This document shows positions 53,382-62,021 of a stretch of DNA of 64,000 bases, piece by piece. The notes below the pieces were generated by a model. It had not been told where the DNA came from. It worked only from the letters and a program-made list of their open reading frames with translations, and searched no databases. A program made the translations under genes and the position numbers. Positions within the stretch are counted from its first letter, which is position 1; the number at the start of each line of letters is the position of its first letter. Source of the DNA: Fluviibacter sp039805725 (lineage in GTDB: Bacteria; Pseudomonadota; Gammaproteobacteria; Burkholderiales; Rhodocyclaceae); contig JBDLTT010000046.1 in NCBI GenBank assembly GCA_039805725.1, positions 1 through 64,000 on the forward strand, given 5' to 3'.

Positions 53382-53797
53382 GGACACTACTTTAACGCGG
53401 GATTTTGGATTGGGGCAGATCGTTGCGCCACAAATCGGTTGGGGGGCTCAAAAAAAATTTAAAAATCTATTGACAGCATGAGATTTTCTCCACCGAAGAC
53501 ATTGAAGCCTTGCTGGGCCTGGCTTGACGCATTGCAGCACGGCTCCAAGACGGTAGAATATCGTTAACCTATTGTTATTTAACGAATTATTAGAATAGCC
53601 CCTTTTTTGAGCGCTGTAAGAGAAATTCCCGTTGCAGCACGAGTTAGACACTTTTATGACAGTCTATCCACAAAGTTATCCACGATTTTTGTGGATAAGC
53701 GAAGAGGTCTGCTAAGTCCTTGATCTGTGGTTTGCTTGCTCAAAACCGGGGGGGTGGCTAAACTGCTATTTTGCACTTTTTCGCGGTTGGAACACAC
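53382..53797. other. 416-bp non-coding gap between xseA and exbB
   Basis: Divergent gap with no gene I can support. It holds an AT-rich run (53449-53470), a TTGACA at 53470, a second AT-rich run (53571-53597), TTGCAG-16 bp-TAGAAT at 53532-53559, a direct repeat TTGCAGCACG at 53532 and 53632, and a DnaA-box cluster at 53664-53698. No hairpin with T run and no tRNA. Confidence 0.7.
53664..53698. promoter_or_regulatory. Cluster of three DnaA boxes
   Basis: CTATCCACA (53664-53672, 8 of 9), TTATCCACG (53676-53684, 8 of 9) and, on the other strand, a perfect TTATCCACA (53690-53698). The last two form an 8-bp inverted repeat with a 7-bp spacer. They may control exbB or xseA, or act as a DnaA-titrating or reactivating locus. 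Confidence 0.65.
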
Positions 53798-54403
53798 GTG
53801 TTTGCCATTATTCAAGCGGCCGGTTGGCCGATCTGGCCTCTGTTGATCGCTTCCGTGATCGCTCTGGCACTCATTATCGAACGTCTTTATAGCCTGCGTG
53901 CGACGCGAATCCTGCCGCCGGGGCTATTGCAGTCTGTTTTATCGACCTTGCGCCAGGGGGGGTACGATATGCCTCGCCTGCAGCATCTGGAAGAGAGTTC
54001 GCCATTAGGTCGTGTGCTTGCCGCCGGCATTCGTAATCAGAATAGCAGTCGAGAAATCATGCGCGAATCGATTGAAGAGTCGGGTCGCATGGTGACCCAT
54101 CAACTAGAGCGTTATCTGACCACCCTCGGGACTATTGCCTCGATTGCCCCGCTGCTGGGTCTATTGGGTACCTTGGTGGGGATGATCGATATCTTCGGTT
54201 CGCAATCACCAACCACGGGTAATCCGCAGCAGTTGGCGCACGGTATTTCGATTGCGCTTTATAACACCTCATTTGGTCTGCTCATCGCGATACCCGCGTT
54301 GATCTTCTGGCGCCATTTTCGGGCGCTGGTGGACGGTTATGTGGTGGATATGGAACAGCAGGCCGTCAAGCTGGTCGAAGTGATTCACGGCGAACGCAGC
54401 TGA
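53798..54403 (+). CDS. exbB: ExbB/TolQ/MotA-family proton channel protein
   Basis: 202 residues, three membrane segments. Starts FAIIQAAGWPIWPLLIASVI; TLGTIASIAPLLGLLGTLVGM and ALYNTSFGLLIAIPALIF hold the channel helices. Works with ExbD to power TonB-dependent outer-membrane transport. GTG 53798 matches the family start; the frame is open from 53771. Confidence 0.92.
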   Translation: MFAIIQAAGWPIWPLLIASVIALALIIERLYSLRATRILPPGLLQSVLSTLRQGGYDMPRLQHLEESSPLGRVLAAGIRNQNSSREIMRESIEESGRMVTHQLERYLTTLGTIASIAPLLGLLGTLVGMIDIFGSQSPTTGNPQQLAHGISIALYNTSFGLLIAIPALIFWRHFRALVDGYVVDMEQQAVKLVEVIHGERS

Positions 54404-54419
54404 GTCGGGTGCCAACACC

Positions 54420-54842
54420 ATGAATTTTCGTCGGGGTACAGGGCGCGATGAACCCGAAATCAATCTGATTCCGTTCATCGATGTGCTTCTTGTGATCATC
54501 ATTTTTCTCATGATGACGACGACCTATAGCAAAATTTCGGGGATCGAGATTGATTTACCGACCGCAGCAGTGAGCACCCAGACGCCGCCGGAAGAGATTG
54601 TCGTGACGGTGTCGGCATCAGGGGTTGTGGTGGTTGATGGTCAGAGTATGACGCGACCTGGTATTGATACCGTTGCGGCCGCGCTGAAGCAGGCATCACA
54701 GCGTAAAGGCACCGGTAAAGCACCCGTAGTCTCGATCAACGCGGATGCCAAGGCGACTCATCAGAGTGTGATTGATGTGATGCAGGCAGCGCATCAGGCA
54801 GATCTGTCGCAGATTTCTTTCGCGACGCGCAGCGGTTCATGA
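54420..54842 (+). CDS. exbD: ExbD/TolR-family protein
   Basis: 140 residues: a short cytoplasmic tail, one membrane segment with the proton-carrying Asp in INLIPFIDVLLVIIIFLMM, and a periplasmic domain. Partner of ExbB; 16 nt apart. Overlaps lpxK by four bases. Confidence 0.93.
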   Translation: MNFRRGTGRDEPEINLIPFIDVLLVIIIFLMMTTTYSKISGIEIDLPTAAVSTQTPPEEIVVTVSASGVVVVDGQSMTRPGIDTVAAALKQASQRKGTGKAPVVSINADAKATHQSVIDVMQAAHQADLSQISFATRSGS

Positions 54843-55870
54843 TCCCGAGCCCACAAGACGTTGAGGCCAATTGGTATGGCCGGAAGCGGCTAGGGTTTCT
54901 TCAACGTGGTTTGCTGATACTTTTATCTTGGTTTTATGCCGGCGCGACCCGATTGCGCAGGGCGTTATACGATCATGGTTTTTTGCAGCGGACACGCTTG
55001 TCAGTTCCCGTTATTGTGGTGGGCAATCTTATTGTTGGCGGCGCGGGTAAGACCCCTTTGACCCGGCACCTAGCTCAAGCCTTGTGCGATGCCGGCTGGC
55101 GACCCGGCATCATCAGCCGAGGTTATGGGCGTGAAATACCGGGGGTTCGTGCCGTCGGACAGGGCGACAACCCGCGTCATGTCGGCGACGAGCCCTTGCT
55201 GTATGCCGAGGATGGACTGCCAGTTTATGTGGGAGAAAAGCGGGTCGCAGCAGCGCAGGCGTTACTTGCCGCCAACCCGTCGGTCGATATCCTGATTGCC
55301 GATGACGGTTTGCAACACTATGCACTTGATCGTGACATCGAACTTGTCGTGTTCGACAACCGCGGTATCGGTAACGGCCAATTGCTGCCCGCCGGTCCAT
55401 TACGTGAAGGGCTGGATCGCCTCAGGGATACGAAGGTGAAAGGGCTGGTGTGGCAAGGCGGCTCGCCGTCCTTATCCAACGCCACGATCGATTCCTACCC
55501 CTCTTTTGCCATGAGGCTGGTGCCCGGTTCGGTTTATGCCGTGAATGATCGTGGACGCCAGCAATCGCTCTCTGCCTTTGCCGGGCAACCGGTGATGGCG
55601 GTTGCCGGTATTGGCAATCCGGAACGGTTTTTCCAGATGCTGCGTGATCATGGCTTGCGTGTGGAAGGGAAGTCGTTTCCGGATCACCACCAGTTCGGCC
55701 CAGGCGATATTCCCGTATCGGATTGGCCAGTACTGATGACCGAGAAGGATGCAGTAAAATGTCGTGAGTTTGCGGCCGGTCGCGATAACTGGTTTGTCGT
55801 ACCGGTTGCTGCAGTCGTCGAGCCGGCGTTGCCGCTGGAATCATGGCTGAAGCCTTCGACGCACCAATGA
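54839..55870 (+). CDS. lpxK: Tetraacyldisaccharide 4'-kinase
   Basis: Lipid A synthesis, phosphorylates the 4' position. 343 residues; an N-terminal membrane-associated helix, P-loop GNLIVGGAGKTPLTRHLAQ, ISRGYGRE, ILIADDGLQHYALDRD and LMTEKDAVKC. Places the organism among LPS-bearing bacteria. Confidence 0.95.
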   Translation: MIPSPQDVEANWYGRKRLGFLQRGLLILLSWFYAGATRLRRALYDHGFLQRTRLSVPVIVVGNLIVGGAGKTPLTRHLAQALCDAGWRPGIISRGYGREIPGVRAVGQGDNPRHVGDEPLLYAEDGLPVYVGEKRVAAAQALLAANPSVDILIADDGLQHYALDRDIELVVFDNRGIGNGQLLPAGPLREGLDRLRDTKVKGLVWQGGSPSLSNATIDSYPSFAMRLVPGSVYAVNDRGRQQSLSAFAGQPVMAVAGIGNPERFFQMLRDHGLRVEGKSFPDHHQFGPGDIPVSDWPVLMTEKDAVKCREFAAGRDNWFVVPVAAVVEPALPLESWLKPSTHQ

Positions 55871-55883
55871 TGGAGAATTGCTG

Positions 55884-56060
55884 ATGGATCCGCGTTTACT
55901 GGAAATCCTGGTTTGCCCCGTGTGTAAAGGCAAGCTTGAATTCGACAAGGCCGCTCAGGAGCTCATCTGTAAGCCGTGCCAACTGGCTTATCCGGTACGT
56001 GATGGCATCCCCATCATGATGCAAGACGAAGCACGCCCGCTGTCGGGCAAGCAGGCCTAA
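55884..56060 (+). CDS. Trm112-family small zinc protein
   Basis: 58 residues. CPVCKGKL and CKPCQLAYPVRDGIP make a zinc ribbon of the Trm112/YcaR type. Often lies between lpxK and kdsB; role unclear. ATG 55884 has GGAG eight bases upstream. Confidence 0.9.
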   Translation: MDPRLLEILVCPVCKGKLEFDKAAQELICKPCQLAYPVRDGIPIMMQDEARPLSGKQA

Positions 56061-56074
56061 CGAACCCATAGGAC

Positions 56075-56899
56075 ATGGCCGTGAGTTACGTCACTTTTCG
56101 CGTAGTGATCCCGGCCCGGCTGAAGTCCACGCGGCTACCGAATAAGCCCCTGCTCGATCTGGGTGGCAAGCCCATGGTGGTACGTGTGTGCGAACGTGCG
56201 CAACGCTCAGGGGCCGATACCATTGTGGTCGCGACGGATAGCCGCGATGTGCGTGACGCCGTCAGGGCGGCTGGCTTCGATGTTTGCATGACCCGGGAAG
56301 ATCATCCGAGCGGTACTGACCGGATTGCCGAAGTTTGCGATCATTTTGGCTGGGCTGACGAAACGGTCGTCGTTAACGTCCAGGGTGACGAGCCGTTTCT
56401 GCCGCCATCATTGATTGATCAGGCGGCGCATCAACTGGTCGATTCGGGTGCCGATATGGCCACGCTGGCGCACGCGATTCATGACCCGGTCGAACTGTTT
56501 AATCCCAACGTCTGTAAGGTTGTGATGAAGGCCAATGCCGATGCCCTGTATTTTTCCCGGGCACCGATTCCTTTTGCGCGGGACGACTTTTCGCCGGCAT
56601 GGCAGCAGGGCGGTTTCCCGAAATCGCTACCGACGACCGGTTTTAGTTGCTATCGGCATATTGGGCTCTATGCCTACCGTCGCCGTTTTTTGCGCGATTA
56701 CGCCGGTCTGACGGCCAGCCCATTGGAATCGGTCGAAGCGCTAGAGCAGCTGCGGGCGCTCTGGCACGGCTACCGGATCAGCGTTGCCGTTACTGAAACG
56801 CTACCGCCGGCGGGGGTTGATACGCCGGAAGATGCCGTTCGGGCGCAACAGGTCTTTGCCGATGATTTCGCTGCATTGCGCATTGACCCGCCGCTGTAA
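56075..56899 (+). CDS. kdsB: CMP-KDO synthetase
   Basis: Activates Kdo for LPS. 274 residues: VVIPARLKSTRLPNKPLLDL, REDHPSGTDRIAEV, VVNVQGDEPFLP, and GFSCYRHIGLYAYRRRFL. About 20 residues longer than typical KdsB at the ends. Confidence 0.95.
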   Translation: MAVSYVTFRVVIPARLKSTRLPNKPLLDLGGKPMVVRVCERAQRSGADTIVVATDSRDVRDAVRAAGFDVCMTREDHPSGTDRIAEVCDHFGWADETVVVNVQGDEPFLPPSLIDQAAHQLVDSGADMATLAHAIHDPVELFNPNVCKVVMKANADALYFSRAPIPFARDDFSPAWQQGGFPKSLPTTGFSCYRHIGLYAYRRRFLRDYAGLTASPLESVEALEQLRALWHGYRISVAVTETLPPAGVDTPEDAVRAQQVFADDFAALRIDPPL

Positions 56900-56978
56900 T
56901 TACCGTAAGTTTTTTGCAAGGTGGATGTTTCACACTATCTACATGGCATGTTTAACCCATTATTAATCGAGGATACCG

Positions 56979-57632
56979 ATGAAACTGATTCTGTTGGGCG
57001 CCCCGGGCGCTGGTAAAGGCACCCAAGCGAAATACATCTGTGAAAAGTTCGGTATCCCCCAGATTTCCACCGGTGACATGTTGCGTGCCCAGGTCAAGGC
57101 CGGGACCCCGCTGGGTCTGGAGGCGAAGAAGCATATGGATTCGGGTGGTCTGGTACCTGATGCGGTCATCATCGGTATGGTCAAGGAGCGTCTGAAGGAA
57201 GCGGATTGTAAGAATGGCTATCTCTTTGATGGTTTTCCGCGCACCATTCCGCAAGCCGAAGCCATGAAGGATGCTGGTGTGCCGCTGGATTTTGTGCTCG
57301 AAATCGACGTGCCGGATCAGGACATCATTGACCGTATGGCCGGTCGTCGCGTGCACCTGGCTTCAGGCCGTACCTATCACATCCAGTACAACCCGCCCAA
57401 AGTGGCCGGCAAGGATGATGAGACCGGTGAAGATCTGATCCAACGCGACGATGACAAGGAAGAAACCGTTCGCAAGCGTCTCGATATCTACCACAGCCAG
57501 ACCAAACCGCTGGTGACCTTTTATACCAACTGGCAAAACGCCGGTGATGCCAAGGCGCCAAAAGTCAAGAAAGTGGCAGGCGTTGGTGGCGTCGACGAGA
57601 TCACGGCACGTGTGTTCGGTGCGCTGAACTAA
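56979..57632 (+). CDS. adk: Adenylate kinase
   Basis: 217 residues. P-loop LGAPGAGKGTQAKYI, NMP site STGDMLRAQVKAGTP, FDGFPRTIPQAEAM, and a long LID (GRRVHLASGRTYHIQYNPPK) without zinc Cys. ADP/ATP/AMP balance. Confidence 0.97.
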   Translation: MKLILLGAPGAGKGTQAKYICEKFGIPQISTGDMLRAQVKAGTPLGLEAKKHMDSGGLVPDAVIIGMVKERLKEADCKNGYLFDGFPRTIPQAEAMKDAGVPLDFVLEIDVPDQDIIDRMAGRRVHLASGRTYHIQYNPPKVAGKDDETGEDLIQRDDDKEETVRKRLDIYHSQTKPLVTFYTNWQNAGDAKAPKVKKVAGVGGVDEITARVFGALN

Positions 57633-57651
57633 TTACAGCCTGTCATTCGGA

Positions 57652-57697
57652 ATCGGGCGCCCGGTTGGCTCTGCCAATCTGGCGCCCGATCTGTTTT
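57652..57697 (+). terminator. Nested hairpin after adk
   Basis: ATCGGGCGCC / GGCGCCCGAT (10 pairs) enclosing TTGGC-TCT-GCCAA, followed by CTGTTTT. The T run is short, so termination may be partial before pfp. Confidence 0.7.
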
Positions 57698-57705
57698 AAT
57701 GCGGT

Positions 57706-58929
57706 ATGAATAACGCACTGTACTTCCAGTCGGGTGGTGTCACCGCGGTGATTGGCGCAACTGCTGCAGCACTCATTGAGGCGCATCGGCAGGTGAGTCC
57801 GGGTCGGCTTTTTGCTGCAGAACATGGCTTGTCCGGTCTGATAAATGGACAGCTGGTTGACGCATCGGCGCTGGCCGAACCCATGCGTCAGGCACTCAGT
57901 CACCTGCCCGGTGGCGGCCTTGGATCGGGCAGAACCCTGCTAGAGCCCTACGAACAGAATCCGCTGCCGTGGCAGCGTGTTCGCGATGTACTCCTGGCGC
58001 ATGAGATTGGTACGATCTATGTGAACGGCGGCAATGGTTCGATGGATACGGCTGCCAAGCTGGTCGAATTGAGCGATCGATTTTCCCTTGACCTGAAGGT
58101 CATCGGTTTGCCCAAGACGATTGATAACGATCTCGAAGGAACCGATGCATCACCCGGTTTCGGCTCTGCGCTCAAATATCTCTCAGTGTCACTTATGGAA
58201 GCGGCGCGCGATCACTGCGCGATGGCCACCAAGCCGAGTGTTTTCATTCTTGAAGCCATGGGTCGGCATACTGGCTGGTTGGCGACCTGCGGCGCCGTGG
58301 CCCGGTTACCCGTAGCGATGGCGTCACCGTTGATTTTGTTCCCGGAAGTCGTTTTTAATCCGGCGCACTTTATCGCCACAGTTCGAGCGCGGGCTCAACG
58401 CCATAATGCGGTGGTCTGCGTCGTGTCTGAGGGGATCCGCACCGCAGACGGCGCGTTCTACGCGCAGCAGAATCCGGCTGCCAAATACGGTCATGAGCAG
58501 TTGGGTGGGGCGGGGTTGGCGGTAGCGGCGCTCTTGCGCGCCGAGTTGGGGGTCAAGGTGCATGTCGCGATTCCTGACTATATGCAACGCGCGGCCCGGC
58601 ATTTGGCCAGTGCCACGGATATCGCTCAGGCTGAAGCGGTGGCGCGCCATGGCGTCTCACTTGCGCAGCGCGGTCAAACCGGCCTCATGGTCAATATCGT
58701 GCGCGACTCGGATAGTCCCTATCGTTGGCACTGCGATGCTGTGGCGCTGACGAGTATCGCTAACCGAGAGCGCCGATTGCCTCTGGACTGGATAGACACC
58801 GAAGGTTATACGATTCGCCCGGAGGCCTTAACCTATCTGAGACCGTTGATCGCTGGTGAAATCAGTTTGCCCTGGTCTGCAGGCCTGCCCGACTATCCCT
58901 GGGTCGAGTGGCCGAAAGTCATGCCGTGA
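57706..58929 (+). CDS. PPi-PFK-family 6-phosphofructokinase (donor uncertain)
   Basis: Phosphorylates fructose 6-phosphate. 407 residues. LPKTIDNDLEGTDASPG has Lys at the E. coli 124 position, the PPi-type residue. But NGGNGSMDTA has Gly, not Asp, at position 104, where PPi enzymes of this group usually read GGND. Gly104/Lys124 is a mixed signature, also known in some ATP-using enzymes, so donor choice is open. Sits after adk, a position seen in betaproteobacteria and methylotrophs. Confidence 0.85.
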   Translation: MNNALYFQSGGVTAVIGATAAALIEAHRQVSPGRLFAAEHGLSGLINGQLVDASALAEPMRQALSHLPGGGLGSGRTLLEPYEQNPLPWQRVRDVLLAHEIGTIYVNGGNGSMDTAAKLVELSDRFSLDLKVIGLPKTIDNDLEGTDASPGFGSALKYLSVSLMEAARDHCAMATKPSVFILEAMGRHTGWLATCGAVARLPVAMASPLILFPEVVFNPAHFIATVRARAQRHNAVVCVVSEGIRTADGAFYAQQNPAAKYGHEQLGGAGLAVAALLRAELGVKVHVAIPDYMQRAARHLASATDIAQAEAVARHGVSLAQRGQTGLMVNIVRDSDSPYRWHCDAVALTSIANRERRLPLDWIDTEGYTIRPEALTYLRPLIAGEISLPWSAGLPDYPWVEWPKVMP

Positions 58930-58990
58930 CAGGCCTGATTTGTTTGTGTCCGATGACCTTATAAGCTAAGAAGATTTATTTCGTTCACAG

Positions 58991-59035
58991 CAGAAGCTGT
59001 TGTGCCGCAACATGGCTCCATCACAACAACTTCTG
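58991..59035 (+). repeat. 14-bp inverted repeat in the sbp leader
   Basis: CAGAAGCTGTTGTG (58991-59004) and CACAACAACTTCTG (59022-59035) pair at 13 of 14 positions over a 17-nt loop. The sbp ribosome site GGAG begins three bases later. It could be an RNA control hairpin or a regulator (for example CysB) site. Confidence 0.6.
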
Positions 59036-59049
59036 ATGGAGAACGCATC

Positions 59050-60060
59050 ATGGCATCTGCACGTAAATCGCTGGGCTTGGCCTTTCTCGGCTTTGCAGTC
59101 GCGATTAGTAGCTTTGGCGTTAAAGCCGATACTGATTTCCTGAACGTCTCATATGATCCGACCCGCGAACTTTATAAAGACTTCAATGCGGTTTTTGCCA
59201 ACCACTGGAAAAAGCAGACTGGCGAGACGCTGAATATTAAGGCCTCCCATGGCGGCTCGGGTAAACAGGCTCGTGCAGTCATTGATGGCCTCCAAGCTGA
59301 TGTGGTGACCTTGGCGCTTGCGTATGATGTCGACGCCATCGCCCAGAGGGGGTTGATTGCACCGGATTGGATCAAGCGTTTGCCGGACAACTCCGCTCCT
59401 TACACGTCGACCATTGTCTTCCTCGTGCGTAAAGGTAATCCGAAGAACATCAAGGATTGGAATGATCTGGCCAAGCCCGGTATCGACGTCATTACGCCTA
59501 ATCCTAAAACCTCTGGCGGTGCGCGCTGGAATTTTCTGGCGGCGTGGGGCTACGCGCTCAAACAACCTGGTGGTAATGATCAGAAGGCGCGTGAGTTGGT
59601 GACCAACATCTATAAAAATGCGAAGGTACTTGACTCCGGGGCGCGTGGTTCCACAACGACCTTTGTCGAACGGGGTATCGGCGATGTGCTGATTGCCTGG
59701 GAGAACGAGGCCTATCTGTCGGTGAAGGAACTTGGCCCGGATAAGTTCGACATTGTGACCCCGTCGATTTCGATTCTGGCCGAACCGTCGGTCGCTGTCG
59801 TGGATAAGGTTGTCGACAAACGAGGTACGCGCAAAGTTTCTCAAGCGTATCTTGAATATCTCTATACCCCGATTGGCCAGGAAGTTGCTGCGCGTCATTA
59901 TTACCGTCCGCGCAATAAGGAGATTGCGGCGCGCTATGCAAACCAGTTTGCCAAGGTCAAACTATTTACGATCGATCAGGTTTTTGGCGGGTGGGAAAAA
60001 GCCCAGAAGATTTACTTCGCCGACGGTGGAATCTTCGACCAGATCATTACGCGTAAGTAA
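59050..60060 (+). CDS. sbp: Periplasmic sulfate-binding protein
   Basis: 336 residues, signal peptide about 1-26 (ending GVKA). Mature protein follows E. coli Sbp: NVSYDPTRELYKDFN, VVTLALAYDVDAIAQRG, PNPKTSGGARWNFLAAWGYA and RGIGDVLIAWENEAYL, with the sulfate-contacting Trp. First gene of sbp-cysP-cysT-cysW-cysA. The open frame reaches 59002 without a start site. Confidence 0.94.
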   Translation: MASARKSLGLAFLGFAVAISSFGVKADTDFLNVSYDPTRELYKDFNAVFANHWKKQTGETLNIKASHGGSGKQARAVIDGLQADVVTLALAYDVDAIAQRGLIAPDWIKRLPDNSAPYTSTIVFLVRKGNPKNIKDWNDLAKPGIDVITPNPKTSGGARWNFLAAWGYALKQPGGNDQKARELVTNIYKNAKVLDSGARGSTTTFVERGIGDVLIAWENEAYLSVKELGPDKFDIVTPSISILAEPSVAVVDKVVDKRGTRKVSQAYLEYLYTPIGQEVAARHYYRPRNKEIAARYANQFAKVKLFTIDQVFGGWEKAQKIYFADGGIFDQIITRK

Positions 60061-60072
60061 CGTTTTAGGTCA

Positions 60073-60108
60073 GGCATTGTTTATATCAAAAAAGTTATAA
60101 GCAATGCC
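60073..60108. repeat. Inverted repeat between sbp and cysP
   Basis: GGCATTGTTTATATC / GTTATAAGCAATGCC, 13 of 15 pairing across AAAAAA. No T run after it, so it may protect the sbp message or mark an operator for cysP. Confidence 0.6.
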
Positions 60109-60174
60109 AAAAATCATCTATAAACGCCATAAAGAATCACCTAGACTGAGCGTTCCCCAACTAGGAGGATCCCT

Positions 60175-61185
60175 ATGAAAACCCTCAATTTCCGTTCGTT
60201 GATTGGTACGGCGCTGGCTGCAGCGGCTGTTGCGGCCTCCGGTGTGGCGTCCGCGCAAACCTCGATTCTGAATGTGTCTTATGACGTTGCTCGTGAACTC
60301 TACAAAGACATGAATCCCGCCTTTGCTACCTACTGGCAGGCCAAGGGCAATCCCCCGGTGACGATTAATCAGTCGCATGGCGGTTCGAGCAAGCAGGTCG
60401 GTGCCGTGATCGCAGGCCTGGAAGCCGATGTCGTCACCATGAACCAGGTGCCGGATATCCAGCAACTCGTTAAAGCGGGCCTGGTCAATGCCGATTGGCA
60501 GAAGCGATTGCCGAACGATGCGGCCCCTTACACGACAACGACCGTGTTTGTCGTGCGTAAAGGCAACCCGAAGGGTATCAAGGATTGGCCAGATCTGATC
60601 AAGCCGGGAACTCAGGTGATCGTCCCGAACCCAAAAGTGACAGGCAATGGCCGTTATACCTATCTCGCGGCCTGGGGTTTTGCCATCAAGAACTACAAAA
60701 CTGAAGAAAAAGCGCGCGACTTCGTGAAAGCGCTTTTTGCCAATGTGCCGGTACTCGACGGTGGTGGCCGTGGTGCAACCACGACGTTTACGCAACGGAA
60801 TATGGGCGATGTGCTCGTGACCTTCGAAAACGAAGCAATCTTGCTGGATAAGGAAGTCGGTGGCGATCAGTTCGATATCGTCTATCCAAGCCTTTCGGTC
60901 GATGCGCCAGCCCCTGTAACGGTGGTCGACAAGGTGGTTGATAAGCGTGGCACACGTAAAGTATCTACCGCTTACCTCGAATACCTGTGGAGTCCGGAAG
61001 GGCAGGAGATTATTGCCAAGCACTATCTGCGGCCTCGTAATGCTGCGGTGATGAAGAAGTACGCCAAGACCTTTCCGGCCGTCAATACGTTCTCGGTTGA
61101 AAAGTTGCTTGGTCCCTGGGACAAGGTCATGAAGGAACAGTTCGCGGATGGCGGTATCTATGACCAGATCATGGTGAAACGGTGA
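60175..61185 (+). CDS. cysP: Periplasmic thiosulfate/sulfate-binding protein
   Basis: 336 residues, signal peptide ending VASA. It follows CysP rather than Sbp: VVTMNQVPDIQQL, PNPKVTGNGRYTYLAAWGFA and RGATTTFTQRNMGDVLVTFE, with Phe in place of the Sbp Trp. CysP binds thiosulfate and sulfate. AGGAGG is six bases upstream. Overlaps cysT by four bases. Confidence 0.9.
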   Translation: MKTLNFRSLIGTALAAAAVAASGVASAQTSILNVSYDVARELYKDMNPAFATYWQAKGNPPVTINQSHGGSSKQVGAVIAGLEADVVTMNQVPDIQQLVKAGLVNADWQKRLPNDAAPYTTTTVFVVRKGNPKGIKDWPDLIKPGTQVIVPNPKVTGNGRYTYLAAWGFAIKNYKTEEKARDFVKALFANVPVLDGGGRGATTTFTQRNMGDVLVTFENEAILLDKEVGGDQFDIVYPSLSVDAPAPVTVVDKVVDKRGTRKVSTAYLEYLWSPEGQEIIAKHYLRPRNAAVMKKYAKTFPAVNTFSVEKLLGPWDKVMKEQFADGGIYDQIMVKR

Positions 61186-62021
61186 CGCCAAAGATGTTCA
61201 AGCAAAGCGTCATCCCGGGGTTTGGTGTCACCCTGGGTTTTACGCTGGCTTACCTGGGGCTGATCGTTCTGATTCCGCTGTCGGCGGTCGTCTGGAAGAC
61301 AACGGATCTGACCCTGGCCCAGTTTTGGGCGACGGTTACCGAGCCACGCATTGTCGCCTCGTTGCAGCTGAGTTTTGGCGCATCGCTAATCGCAGCTGCT
61401 GTGAATGCCTTCTTTGGATTGATTCTGGCCTGGGTGCTGGTTCGGTATCGCTTTTCCGGAAAAAAGATTGTCGACACGCTTGTTGATCTTCCTTTTGCAT
61501 TGCCTACGGCGGTTGCCGGTATTGCGTTGACGGCAATTTATGCCAAGAACGGCTGGTTAGGTCAGTATCTTGAACCCTTGGGCATCAAGGTCGCCTTCAC
61601 CCCGTTAGGCATCATGATTGCGCTCATTTTTATTGGTTTGCCGTTTGTTGTGCGTACCGTTCAACCCGTTCTTGAGGATCTGGACAAGGAAATCGAAGAA
61701 GCTGCGGCAAGTCTGGGTGCCAATCGTGCGCAAACCATATTTAAAGTGGTGCTGCCAATTATCCTGCCGGCGCTACTGACCGGTTTCGCGCTGGCTTTTG
61801 CGCGTGCGGTCGGTGAATACGGCTCGGTCATCTTCATTGCCGGTAATTTGCCCATGGTATCGGAGATTGCCCCGCTTATGATCATTACCAAGCTTGAACA
61901 GTATGACTACGCTGGTGCAACGGCTATCGCGGTGGTGATGTTGTTTTTCTCGTTCATTCTTTTGCTGCTGGTCAATACGCTACAGGCATGGACGGCCAAA
62001 CACACCGGGAGGGAGCTCTGA
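61182..62021 (+). CDS. cysT: Sulfate/thiosulfate ABC permease CysT
   Basis: 279 residues, about six membrane segments, with the permease signature EEAAASLGANRAQTIFKVVL and GEYGSVIFIAGN. GTG 61182 overlaps cysP; ATG 61194 is an alternative. Forms the channel with CysW. Confidence 0.94.
   Translation: MTPKMFKQSVIPGFGVTLGFTLAYLGLIVLIPLSAVVWKTTDLTLAQFWATVTEPRIVASLQLSFGASLIAAAVNAFFGLILAWVLVRYRFSGKKIVDTLVDLPFALPTAVAGIALTAIYAKNGWLGQYLEPLGIKVAFTPLGIMIALIFIGLPFVVRTVQPVLEDLDKEIEEAAASLGANRAQTIFKVVLPIILPALLTGFALAFARAVGEYGSVIFIAGNLPMVSEIAPLMIITKLEQYDYAGATAIAVVMLFFSFILLLLVNTLQAWTAKHTGREL

Noticed and set aside
53382..53797. Chromosome origin
   Set aside because: Three DnaA boxes and AT-rich runs are present, but there is no dnaA, dnaN, rpmH, parAB or gidA nearby and skew cannot be measured here; kept only as a DnaA-box cluster.
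60118..61191. 357-codon open frame antisense to cysP
   Set aside because: Shadow of a strongly biased gene; no ribosome site and no recognisable protein.
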